Below, one piece after another: positions 1 through 6,463 of a DNA stretch of 40,651 nucleotides. The position numbers were made by a program, and so were the translations under genes. This DNA comes from Nitrobacter sp. 62-23. GTDB taxonomy: Bacteria; Pseudomonadota; Alphaproteobacteria; Rhizobiales; Xanthobacteraceae. The notes below the pieces were generated by a model. That model saw nothing but the letters and a program-made list of their open reading frames with translations. It was not told the origin of the DNA and made no database searches. The stretch is taken from the NCBI RefSeq assembly GCF_001897285.1, contig NZ_MKSM01000105.1, forward strand, positions 1 to 40,651, given 5' to 3'. Position 1 is the stretch's first letter. Every line of letters begins with the position of its first letter.

Positions 1-25
1 AACTCCACTAGAAACCTGATAGTTG

Positions 26-102
26 CTAGTGGTCCTTTGATTCTAACATTTGCAGGAACTCCCTGCGGCAACGGGATGCAGATGTTAGAATTGGACCACT
101 AG
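26..102 (-). repeat. Palindromic intergenic repeat, family 1, copy A
   Basis: Imperfect inverted repeat. The outer 10-bp arms (26-35 and 93-102) pair perfectly. The inner arms (39-54 and 77-92) share the core ATTCTAACAT and pair apart from G-T type mismatches. The reverse strand matches the element at 37779-37856 over its whole length, including the loop start after the left arm. Bases 1-25 resemble the linker that follows copy B, so the companion palindrome probably lies just outside the window. The outer arm supplies the TAG stop of the DUF167 gene. Confidence 0.85.
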
Positions 103-419
103 TCTGGTTGAGCCGCGGTCAAGGCGCGAAGGGCATGGCCGAGCCTGACGGGATCCCCGCCCACCGCGACCTGCTTCAGCCGCGAGGTCGCTCCCGCGCA
201 TATCCGGACATCTGTTTTGCGCACCCCCAGCGCCTTCGCCAGTACCGCCACGACGGCACGATTGGCTTCGCCGCCCTCGGCGACGGCGCGCACGCGAAGC
301 TTCACCACCGGGCGTCCATCAGCCAGCGTCTCGATACCATCGATCCCGTCGCGACCGCCGCGCGGCGTCACCCGGAGCGCGATGCTGAGACCCTCCGGAG
401 AATACCGCCACGGCTCCAT
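99..419 (-). CDS. DUF167 (YggU-type) family protein
   Basis: Small 106-residue protein of the DUF167/YggU family. The function is not established, although the fold is known and the gene is often next to yggT. The family signature is visible as GGEANRAVV around residues 49-57 and GATSRLKQV around residues 76-84. The frame stays open much further upstream, but homology begins at the ATG at 419, close behind yggT (12-bp gap), so the longer form is not used. It is probably cotranscribed with yggT on the reverse strand. Its stop codon lies in the outer arm of a palindromic repeat, so the C-terminus may have been set by insertion of that repeat. The family call is firm; the cellular role is unknown. 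Confidence 0.88.
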   Translation of the reverse strand: MEPWRYSPEGLSIALRVTPRGGRDGIDGIETLADGRPVVKLRVRAVAEGGEANRAVVAVLAKALGVRKTDVRICAGATSRLKQVAVGGDPVRLGHALRALTAAQPD

Positions 420-430
420 CAAACCGCCGG

Positions 431-721
431 TCAGAACACGGCGGGATAGATGTAATAGGTGATGACCCGCTGCATGAAGAGGATAATCAGGATCAGGATG
501 ATCGGGGAGATGTCGAGCCCGCCGAGATTGGGCAGCATCCGGCGGATCGGCGCCAGCAGGGGTTCGGTGATCCGCTCCAGAAACTCGGCCACCGCGGCCA
601 CGAACTGATTGCGGGTGTTCACCACATTGAAGGCAATCAGCCATGACAGGATCGCCGAGGCAATCAGCAGCCAGACATAGAGGTCGAGGATGATGAGGAC
701 GATATCCAGTATGGCTCGCAT
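431..721 (-). CDS. YggT family integral membrane protein
   Basis: A 96-residue YggT-family inner-membrane protein. Hydrophobic segments at about residues 4-27 and 70-93 flank a polar stretch containing the family pattern NQFV...[11 protein letters not shown]. This matches one YggT repeat, the short form common in alphaproteobacteria. The family has been linked to osmotic or potassium stress tolerance and to membrane or thylakoid organisation, but no precise reaction is known. The ATG at 721 is the natural start. A palindromic repeat ends about 37 bp upstream of it and may affect expression. The DUF167 gene follows 12 bp downstream, in the usual order. Confidence 0.9.
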   Translation of the reverse strand: MRAILDIVLIILDLYVWLLIASAILSWLIAFNVVNTRNQFVAAVAEFLERITEPLLAPIRRMLPNLGGLDISPIILILIILFMQRVITYYIYPAVF

Positions 722-758
722 GGGAAATTAGCTCGCGGGTTTGGTCGTGGATTCGACC

Positions 759-826
759 GGTGGAGTGAATTTGACATTCGCGACCCCACCTAGCCGCGCG
801 TCCCGGACGCGAATGGACCACCAGTG
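759..826 (-). repeat. Palindromic repeat, family 1 companion, upstream of yggT
   Basis: Inverted repeat whose arms contain ATTCGCG / CGCGAATG and end in GGTGG / CCACTCCACC. Read on the reverse strand, its yggT-proximal half (GAATGTCA, then CACTCCACC) matches the proximal half of the element at 37873-37943 upstream of lpdA. In both places the element ends about 37-40 bp before the start codon. The distal arm is more diverged and resembles the family 1 outer arm (GGTGGTCC), so it may be a hybrid. Confidence 0.7.
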
Positions 827-1044
827 TAGCGGTTCAACCGTTCTCTTCACCTTTGGCCAAAGCTCCGTCAAGAGCACTTATGAACCGAACAATATCGGGA
901 GCATCGGTCTCTCGTCTCCCCGGAATTCGAAATTCGCCTCGGGCGACGAAGCCAGGCGGCGAGCCTTCGCATCCGGACAAGACGAGGCCGCCAAAATACC
1001 GTTTCGGTTCCCGCCAAACAAGGGACGTCCGGGACAATGAAGCC
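827..1044. other. Intergenic, no gene recognised
   Basis: The gene-free stretch between yggT and tRNA-Ala runs from 722 to 1240 and holds two repeat elements. The rest, about 827-1044, is open in several frames. None has a convincing start, ribosome-binding site or recognisable motif, and the largest frame runs into the neighbouring repeat. It probably carries the yggT promoter, which I could not pin down. Confidence 0.5.
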
Positions 1045-1149
1045 TGGAGCCTTTCCGCTTCTGACGAAATCAGAAGCGGGGCCCTATGATTTTGATTCGA
1101 CGCATTTTCTTGACGCGAACCGGTAGCCACGTCGCGCGAAAACGCTCTA
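1045..1149 (-). repeat. Composite repeat of about 105 bp, family 2, copy A
   Basis: On the reverse strand it begins with TAGAGCGTTTTCG, continues through ACCGGTTCGCGTCAAGAAAA and AATCAAAATCAT, and ends in a hairpin. The hairpin is a perfect 10-bp stem (1055-1064 with 1070-1079) closed by a 5-nt loop. The same order of blocks recurs at 40466-40567 in the opposite orientation. I recognise the sequence type as a frequent intergenic element in Bradyrhizobium-group genomes; this is from memory, not a search. Confidence 0.85.
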
Positions 1150-1169
1150 AATGCGGATACCAGCCGTTC

Positions 1170-1197
1170 TTGACTTGCCGTTGGCGAGGACTGTAAA
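1170..1197 (+). promoter_or_regulatory. Possible sigma-70 promoter of tRNA-Ala
   Basis: TTGACT (1170-1175) and TGTAAA (1192-1197) are separated by 16 bp. Transcription would start near 1204, leaving a leader of about 37 nt before the mature tRNA. The -35 match is good and the -10 match is moderate. Confidence 0.45.
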
Positions 1198-1240
1198 TGG
1201 CGGCGTTTTACGGTCGCCGCATCGTTCGCCGGCCGTGGAC

Positions 1241-1316
<76 letters not shown>

Positions 1317-1358
1317 ATGATTCCCTTCCGAAAACCGCTGCTGCTGCGCGGCAGGACG

Positions 1359-2141
1359 TCACGGCCGTTTCCGCATCTGGAAGCCGGCAACCCCCCACAG
1401 GATGAAGTCACGCGGAAACAGCCGAAGCAGGAACGGCACGATCTTGATGCCAAGACCGGGCAGCACGGCCCTCTTGTTGGCCATCAGCGCCCGGTAGCCG
1501 TCCGTGGCGACGTCCTTTGCGGACACGTTGAGAATCGCGGAATCAAAGCCCGGCTTGAGCCCCGCCCGCGCCTGAAATCCGGACGGCACCGGACCCGGAC
1601 AGATCACGGTGACCCGGACCCCGAGCGGGCCCAGTTCGCCGCGCAGCGCCTCACTGAACGACAGGACATAGGCTTTTGTTGCGTAATAGACCGCCATACC
1701 GGGGCCCGGCAAAAAGCCGCCGATCGACCCGACGTTGAGAATGCCGCCGCGCAGGCGGATCAGGCTGGGGGCGAAACGCAACGTCATATCCGTCAGCGCC
1801 CGGATGTTGAGGTCGATCATCGCAAGCTGATCGGCACGATCCAGTTCGGCAGCCCGGCCGAACAATCCATATCCGGCATTGTTCACCAGGTACTTGACCT
1901 CGACACTTTCGGCGGTGAGCGCCGCGGCAACCCGCTCGGCCGCATCCGCCTCGCCGAGATCGCAGGGGATCACGATCGGAGGCATACGGCCCGATTCGGC
2001 GATCTCAGCCGCGAGCGCATTGAGGCAGTCGGCGCGTCGGGCGACCAGAGCCACCCTGTGCCCATGGGCGGAAAATACCCGCGCGAACTCGGCGCCGATT
2101 CCCGAGGACGCGCCTGTTATCAATGTCACCGGGTTGATCAC
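1359..2141 (-). CDS. SDR family NAD(P)-dependent oxidoreductase
   Basis: Classical short-chain dehydrogenase/reductase of 260 residues, a normal length. The Rossmann cofactor motif TGASSGIG is at residues 9-16 and NNAG at 87-90. The catalytic set is Asn112, Ser139, Tyr152 and Lys156 (YxxxK). It should be a soluble NADP(H)- or NAD(H)-dependent oxidoreductase; the substrate cannot be read from the sequence. I chose the GTG at 2141 because it leaves the usual few residues before the cofactor motif and has AAGAG about 7 nt upstream. An ATG at 2180 would add 13 residues and lies inside a 16-bp tandem repeat that may be an operator. The C-terminal half carries a hydrophobic segment near residues 229-241. 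Confidence 0.9.
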   Translation of the reverse strand: MINPVTLITGASSGIGAEFARVFSAHGHRVALVARRADCLNALAAEIAESGRMPPIVIPCDLGEADAAERVAAALTAESVEVKYLVNNAGYGLFGRAAELDRADQLAMIDLNIRALTDMTLRFAPSLIRLRGGILNVGSIGGFLPGPGMAVYYATKAYVLSFSEALRGELGPLGVRVTVICPGPVPSGFQARAGLKPGFDSAILNVSAKDVATDGYRALMANKRAVLPGLGIKIVPFLLRLFPRDFILWGVAGFQMRKRP

Positions 2142-2155
2142 GATCCACGCTCTTG

Positions 2156-2186
2156 AAATGACATAAACACAAAATGACATAAACAC
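2156..2186. promoter_or_regulatory. Tandem 16-bp direct repeat upstream of the SDR gene
   Basis: The 15-bp unit AAATGACATAAACAC (2156-2170) is repeated exactly at 2172-2186 with one spacer base, giving a 16-bp period. It ends 15 bp before the chosen GTG start of the SDR gene, so it could be a regulator-binding site. It could also be replication slippage within an N-terminal extension, if translation begins at the ATG at 2180. Confidence 0.5.
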
Positions 2187-2331
2187 GGCCTGAGGGCGGA
2201 CCGTTTCAGCATGGAGCGTCGCGGTCTTCAACACACCGGCGCGAGGTACAGCGCGAATATTCTGCTTTACATTGCAACCGGAAACCCAAGTCAGCCGAAC
2301 GCCTGCCCGGCGCTTCACCCCACCCGACACC

Positions 2332-2811
2332 TCAATCTGGCGAACCCGCCGCCGCCGACCGCTTGCCGACGCGATGCTTGAGTTCGATGCGGTCGCGCGA
2401 GGAAACCGCCAGGAGATCGGCGGCGCGCCACACCACGTTCTCCTCGAATTCGCTGACGTGACCGTCCGCGTAGACCAGCTCCCACATCATTTCGACGATG
2501 CGTAAACGGTCCTCGTCATTCAGCGCGCGCATGATCACGCTGGTGAAATGGTAGAGGTCGACCGCCTCGCCCTCTACCAGAGTCGCCGCTTCGATCAGCT
2601 TGTCGGCGGTGCCGGGATCCAGATCAAAACGGGTTTCGATCAGTTCGTGCAGCTTGCGGACTTCGACGTCGGAAGGCGCACCGTCGAGCGAGATAATATG
2701 GACGAACAGCGCAGTCGCCGCGAGCTTGCATCCCGTTTCATCGAATGACCGGCTTTCAGGCGTTTCGGATGATACAACGTCGGCGATGAAATGGCGCAGC
2801 CTGTCGAGCAT
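2332..2811 (-). CDS. TerB-like (tellurite resistance TerB family) protein
   Basis: A 159-residue, all-helical cytosolic protein of the TerB superfamily. Two acidic, pseudo-symmetric motifs are visible: D43-G with E50, and D116-G with E121/E123. They are spaced as in the metal-binding helices of TerB/DjlA-like domains. The second half (IVEMMWELVYADGHVSEFEE) is the strongest match. Such stand-alone TerB proteins are common in Rhizobiales; a role in stress or metal response is inferred from the family, with no tellurite operon nearby. The ATG at 2811 has no better alternative. It lies upstream of the SDR gene in the same direction, with about 190 bp between. Confidence 0.85.
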   Translation of the reverse strand: MLDRLRHFIADVVSSETPESRSFDETGCKLAATALFVHIISLDGAPSDVEVRKLHELIETRFDLDPGTADKLIEAATLVEGEAVDLYHFTSVIMRALNDEDRLRIVEMMWELVYADGHVSEFEENVVWRAADLLAVSSRDRIELKHRVGKRSAAAGSPD

Positions 2812-2944
2812 TGGTCCGTCCGCTGTTTAACGCAATGTCTGGAATGTCACGCGACGGCGTTCATAACACGGAAATCAATCGTGCACCCTGCGCGGAGGTT
2901 CCCCCGCGAGGGATTACAGTTCGGCAAGCCGCGCTGGCCGCGGC

Positions 2945-3175
2945 TCACTGGCCGTGCTCGACCAAGGTCCGGGCGCACCTCTTGCTGAGCCTGGCGCGAT
3001 GTTCCTTCAGGCAGGCGAGCACAACCATATCACCGTCATTCATCTTGGACCGGCAATACCGAGCCACGTCGCGTGCGCAGTCGGAATGGTGTTTCTGCGC
3101 GGCGTTTTGCGCCGATGCGACAGCGGTCATCCCGAGAACGGAGAGAAGCGATAAAATGACGGCGAGGCGGATCAT
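2945..3175 (-). CDS. Small secreted cysteine-rich repeat protein
   Basis: A 76-residue exported protein. Residues 1-22 form a signal peptide (MIRLAV, hydrophobic core, then AVASA-Q). The mature part has four cysteines (33, 41, 55, 67) in the pattern C-x7-C-x13-C-x11-C with the context LACLKEHRARLSKRC. This is typical of the GLG1-type cysteine-rich repeat found in periplasmic proteins of Bradyrhizobium relatives. Two disulfides are likely and the function is unknown. The frame is open 19 codons further upstream, but the signal peptide fixes the start at 3175. Confidence 0.78.
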   Translation of the reverse strand: MIRLAVILSLLSVLGMTAVASAQNAAQKHHSDCARDVARYCRSKMNDGDMVVLACLKEHRARLSKRCARTLVEHGQ

Positions 3176-3263
3176 CGGCGCTCCATCAGTTCGGTTGAAA
3201 TCTGCCTGCGTCTTGCAAAACCGGGGCGGCAATCCTCTGATTCAACGTCGTTGAATTCAGACT

Positions 3264-3509
3264 TTAGGACGGAAGCAATTCCTCTCCCGAGATAACCTTC
3301 TCTACCGCTGCTATGCCGCGATTGGACAATTGTATTTTGTGCCGAACTCCCGAACGCCAGGCAACGATCATGGCGTGTGCCGCGTCCTGCCGCAGCTCTG
3401 CACGCCTGACCGCGTGCCCCGAGAATGTCAGGTAGCGCATCACGATGTCGAGCGCCTCGCTCAAAACGGCCGGGTTTACGTCCAAGGGCCAGAGGTACGG
3501 CAACATCAT
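3264..3509 (-). CDS. Hypothetical protein
   Basis: An 81-residue frame starting at tandem ATG codons (3509/3506), with TGAGG about 5 nt upstream. The sequence has a plausible globular mix of helix and strand with no low-complexity character and no motif I recognise. It lies on the same strand as the cysteine-rich protein gene, 88 bp upstream of it. The codon pattern looks less strongly GC3-biased than the neighbouring genes. It may be a real lineage-specific gene or chance. Confidence 0.45.
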   Translation of the reverse strand: MMLPYLWPLDVNPAVLSEALDIVMRYLTFSGHAVRRAELRQDAAHAMIVAWRSGVRHKIQLSNRGIAAVEKVISGEELLPS

Positions 3510-3875
3510 ACACGCCTCATCGCGCACGGCGTAGAAAGCATCTACGACCTAAAAGGGTTCCAAAAACTAACCGGAGATGCGGGCCTTGGCTACATGAAAG
3601 CTTCCGGATTTTCAAATCCACAGCCGCTCCATCATTCTCTCTACCATGTGGTTGGAGTCCCCGTTCTTCAGGATATTCCCCCTCTGGCCTTTGTGAATCG
3701 GGCCAGAGTTAGGACTGCCAGGTGCGGCGTGAACGTCGCCCCATGTGCTTCTCTTCGAGCGTGTTCCCTTTCGCCTGGTTTCGCGATGCCGGCGATCCGA
3801 GGAACCCCTTCCCGGCCCGCGCATTACCGGAATGGACGAGTTCGAGGCCTCCAGGGCCGCTGTCGGAGAACTGCC
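3510..3875. other. Intergenic, no gene recognised
   Basis: This 366-bp gap lies between two divergent small genes. A hairpin is visible at 3682-3708 (CTCTGGCC with GGCCAGAG and an 11-nt loop). No reading frame has a convincing start or family match, and the long forward frame crossing this stretch is explained by the small exported protein at its end. Confidence 0.4.
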
Positions 3876-4154
3876 ATGTACCGCGTGCCGGTTATTGCTG
3901 CCTGTGCTGCATATTTGGTTGGAGCCGCTGCTGCTCAGACAATTTCAGAATCAAAACAACCGGATAAGTCCAAATATAACACTGGCAGGACCGCCACGCC
4001 GGAAACCAAGGGTCATCTCCAACCGCAGGGTTCAACAGGCCCTGTTGACACCAAGTCCGGTGGTGCCCCTGCAGAAAGTCCGCAGGGCGAAACTCCCCCA
4101 GGCATGCAGTCGGCGCCTGAAGGTTCTTCAAAAACAACGGTCGAGCCGAAATAG
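3876..4154 (+). CDS. Small exported protein, unknown function
   Basis: A 92-residue protein with a clear signal peptide (MYRVPVIAACAAYLVGAAAA, cleavage near residues 20-21). The mature part is disordered and hydrophilic, rich in Ser, Pro, Gly, Thr and Lys, with the pattern GxxGPVDTKSGGAPAESPQG. Small secreted proteins of this composition are frequent in Bradyrhizobium genomes, often without an assigned function. GGAG lies about 7 nt before the ATG at 3876, so this start is preferred over the much longer open frame. No partner gene is evident. Confidence 0.65.
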   Translation: MYRVPVIAACAAYLVGAAAAQTISESKQPDKSKYNTGRTATPETKGHLQPQGSTGPVDTKSGGAPAESPQGETPPGMQSAPEGSSKTTVEPK

Positions 4155-4164
4155 TCCAAGGGGT

Positions 4165-4402
4165 CTGCGCCAGCTTCCGCGCCTTCCGCAGGTCGGCGTT
4201 CCGGCCCTGCTGTTCATCGGTCAACTCGGGCGCGTCGACCTTGCGGCTCTCACGGAGCCCGATCGTCTGGTCGCGCGTCTTGCCGTACTCAAAGCGCGCC
4301 GAAACTCAGCGTATCGCCCTCGAGGACGACTTCCGCGTCCTTCGATGCCAAGCCGCGCTTGGAGAAGGTCGCATCACGCTTGGCTTGGTCGAAGATGATT
4401 TT
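4165..4402 (-). pseudogene. Decayed BrnT-like toxin fragment
   Basis: Reading leftward from 4402, the frame encodes KIIFDQAKRDATFSKRG...DAEVVLEGDTLSF. This matches the N-terminal half of BrnT ribonuclease toxins, whose pattern is FDxAKxxxxxxxRGxxxxDAxxVFxGxTLxF. The frame stops at 4289. A one-base shift restores FEYGKTRDQTIGL, the next BrnT segment. It then passes into a lysine- and arginine-rich stretch (DAPELTDEQQ...) that could be a remnant of a BrnA-type antitoxin. There is no start codon, and the C-terminal catalytic part is missing. I read it as a dead toxin-antitoxin remnant; the assignment rests on motif memory only. Confidence 0.45.
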
Positions 4403-4474
4403 ACGACGAGTGACAGGAACCCGTTTCGGCCTACGCAGTTGCTGGAGTATCCAGAGGCGCGAGGCCCACCGCCC

Positions 4475-4675
4475 ATGATCATATTCCTGAGCCAGGTTTT
4501 GGTGCCATTCGCAGTGGCTTCCGTCGCGGCGGTATTGCTGATGGGCCTCACAAACATGCTTCGCGGCGGCAGTCCCAACCGCTCGCAGAACCTGATGCAA
4601 ATGCGGGTTTTCCTGCAGTTCATCGCGATTGTCATCACCATGGCGACGATCTGGGTAATGGGGGGGCAGCAATAG
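4475..4675 (+). CDS. Twin-transmembrane (HIG1-like) protein
   Basis: A 66-residue protein with two transmembrane segments (about residues 6-28 and 46-62). They are joined by the conserved loop MLRGGSPNRSQNLMQMRV. This is the alphaproteobacterial twin-transmembrane protein related to the HIG1 domain, which in mitochondria supports respiratory supercomplexes. A similar role here is inference. The ATG at 4475 follows a weak GAGG and matches the usual family length, so the longer open frame is rejected. It is followed 34 bp later by a second tiny membrane protein in the same direction. Confidence 0.8.
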   Translation: MIIFLSQVLVPFAVASVAAVLLMGLTNMLRGGSPNRSQNLMQMRVFLQFIAIVITMATIWVMGGQQ

Positions 4676-4709
4676 GGTCGTCACAGGCAAAAGAACAGGA
4701 TGGCTTCAT

Positions 4710-4850
4710 ATGGATGAGACGGGCAAGGAAGACCCGATGCCGCAGGGACCGACCAACAATCTGTTCCTTTTCGTCGGCGGCTTCGGACTCGTGGCAGCGC
4801 TCATAGGGGCGGCGCTCATTGTGGCGGCCAGCCTTGGATTTTTACGATGA
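4710..4850 (+). CDS. 46-residue single-span membrane miniprotein
   Basis: A short open frame with an acidic N-terminus (MDETGKEDPMPQGPTNN), one hydrophobic span at about residues 18-44 rich in Gly, Ala, Leu and Val, and a C-terminal Arg. AGGA lies about 9 nt before the ATG. It begins 34 bp after the twin-transmembrane protein on the same strand, so the two may be cotranscribed. The topology is predicted from hydrophobicity. No family is recognised, and such small proteins are often missed in annotation. Confidence 0.55.
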   Translation: MDETGKEDPMPQGPTNNLFLFVGGFGLVAALIGAALIVAASLGFLR

Positions 4851-4964
4851 ACGCCGGCCTTTATCAGAGGGCACCCTGGTCAGGTTAATGTGTTTCAAGC
4901 CGGCGACCGTTTAATTTAATGATGTCAATGCGCTCCCGTGTGCTGTTTACGGCCTGTTGTGTCC

Positions 4965-6002
4965 TCAGGCTCCCTCGATCGGCCGTCCATCAATGGCGCG
5001 CCGGATCACCCGGCGGACCTTCGCGTTAGACAGAAATAGGTCGTGGTTGATAATGCCCCAGCCTTCCGCCGAGGCATCGATGACGCGCAGTCCAAGCCGG
5101 GCAAGCTCGGTCTTTTCGGCAGCGCCGACGCGGGTGATGCCGCCCGCCAACAAGCCAGAGACAGCCAGCGCGCGGTCATTGGTAGCGGTGACGACCGTGA
5201 TCTTGCTCGCAAGCGGGCCGATGCGCGCGACCGAGGACGTAAAGCCATCGAGGTCGATGTCGGGCGAGGCGAACACGACAGCCCCGATGCGGTCGCCCGC
5301 GGCCGGCTGTCGTGCGTAGATCTGGCGCAGCGCTTCCATCGTCAACATGGTGCCGATCGAATGTGCGACGATATGGATGCGGCCCGTGATTGGGCTCGCC
5401 ATCAGCCCGGTCAAGACTTGATCCAGGGCATCGCGCGACCACATCGCGCTCTCCCGGTCGTAGCCGTAGTCGAGCAGGCTCGCTTTCGACGGCCAGGAGA
5501 ACACCATGGTCTCGCCGCGGAAGCGGATTCCGTCGGAGATTTTGGCCGCGTCGAGCGCCGCGCTTTCAAAGGTCTGGTTGAAGCCGTGCACGTAGATGAG
5601 CACGTCACGGGTACCGCCGGGCTCGGCGTAGAGGTCACCGATTTGGCTGGCCGGCTCAATCGCATCGAGGCGCCAATCGCCTAACCCCACCGCGCTGAGT
5701 GAGAAGCGGCCGTCGCCTGGTGGTGTGAGCTTGGCGCGAGCAATATTCAGTTTCGCGGCTCGCTCCGACCCGTACCAGGGCTTGGCGCGTGCATCTTTTA
5801 CGGGCTTGCGTGTGGTGGCGACGAGAAGCGTCGGATTGGTGGAGAGTTCGGCGGCATCGAAGGTCGCAGCGCCAGAAGAGAGAGCGGCGCCGGTGCAGCC
5901 ACCGACGGACCCTCCGAGAGTCAATGTGCAGGCAGCGCTTGCAAACGCGCGTAACACGTCGCGGCGGCAGGCGAGTGACGGTTGGTGAACATGATGTGAC
6001 AA
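4965..6002 (-). CDS. Alpha/beta hydrolase, DUF900 family, probable lipoprotein
   Basis: About 345 residues from a TTG start at 6002. The N-terminus has twin arginines (CRRDVLRAF, residues 12-20), a short hydrophobic stretch and a lipobox VGGC with Cys36. It is probably exported and lipidated, possibly by the Tat route. The hydrolase core has the oxyanion strand LIYVHGFN (residues 135-142), the nucleophile elbow AHSIG with Ser215, a probable acid Asp276 (TNDRAL) and His320 (INHDLF). These match the DUF900 (PF05990) group of uncharacterised esterase-like proteins. The substrate is unknown. The frame remains open to a TTG at 6092; the shorter start puts the twin arginines near the N-terminus and has GGGG upstream, but it is not certain. 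Confidence 0.82.
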   Translation of the reverse strand: MSHHVHQPSLACRRDVLRAFASAACTLTLGGSVGGCTGAALSSGAATFDAAELSTNPTLLVATTRKPVKDARAKPWYGSERAAKLNIARAKLTPPGDGRFSLSAVGLGDWRLDAIEPASQIGDLYAEPGGTRDVLIYVHGFNQTFESAALDAAKISDGIRFRGETMVFSWPSKASLLDYGYDRESAMWSRDALDQVLTGLMASPITGRIHIVAHSIGTMLTMEALRQIYARQPAAGDRIGAVVFASPDIDLDGFTSSVARIGPLASKITVVTATNDRALAVSGLLAGGITRVGAAEKTELARLGLRVIDASAEGWGIINHDLFLSNAKVRRVIRRAIDGRPIEGA

Positions 6003-6214
6003 TATGCGGACCCCACGATCGGTGCGTGGTGAAGCGCAATCGCGGCGAGAATGCGGACTACGACGGGAACTCGTGGATGGAACTTCGAGCAACGCGAAAT
6101 GGGCCGGCAGGAGTGTCCAGCAACCGATCTGTCACCATTGTAGCGGGCGGAAATGAGAACTGTTCGACCAAGCGTTTGTACAGCAAGGCCGAACTGGCCG
6201 GTCTCCGCTGCCCT

Positions 6215-6237
6215 CCCCAAGGCATTTTATCTTGGGG
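6215..6237 (-). terminator. Hairpin downstream of tRNA-Thr
   Basis: A 7-bp perfect stem, CCCCAAG (6215-6221) with CTTGGGG (6231-6237), lies 19 bp past the tRNA 3' end. There is no strong T-tract, so it may be a processing or weak termination signal. Confidence 0.35.
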
Positions 6238-6256
6238 CGGTTTCCTGCTAAGTGGC

Positions 6257-6332
6257 TGGTGCCGCTTGCGTGACTCGAACACGCGACCCCATCATTACGA
6301 ATGATGTGCTCTACCAACTGAGCTAAAGCGGC
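6257..6332 (-). tRNA. tRNA-Thr (anticodon CGT)
   Basis: A 76-nt cloverleaf on the reverse strand with encoded CCA. The acceptor GCCGCTT pairs with AAGCGGC. The anticodon stem CATCA/TGATG closes the loop TTCGTAA, giving anticodon CGT, which reads ACG codons. The T-arm is GCGTG-TTCGAGT-CACGC. It lies between hemY and the DUF900 gene, on the same strand as both. Confidence 0.95.
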
Positions 6333-6463
6333 CTAAGCCTTCGCACAAGCCATGCTTGCGGCGCACCCGGCAACAGCCGGCGGGCTTCTGATATCGGGCA
6401 CCGTCCCGCTTGGCAAGAACCCGCCGTCGCGCCGCCGACAAATATCGTTGCTCCCCGCAGGCG

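Noticed and set aside
834-1130. Reverse open frame between yggT and the composite repeat
   Set aside because: Its first third is encoded by the family 2 repeat, and the rest has no motif or good start. Not supportable as a gene.
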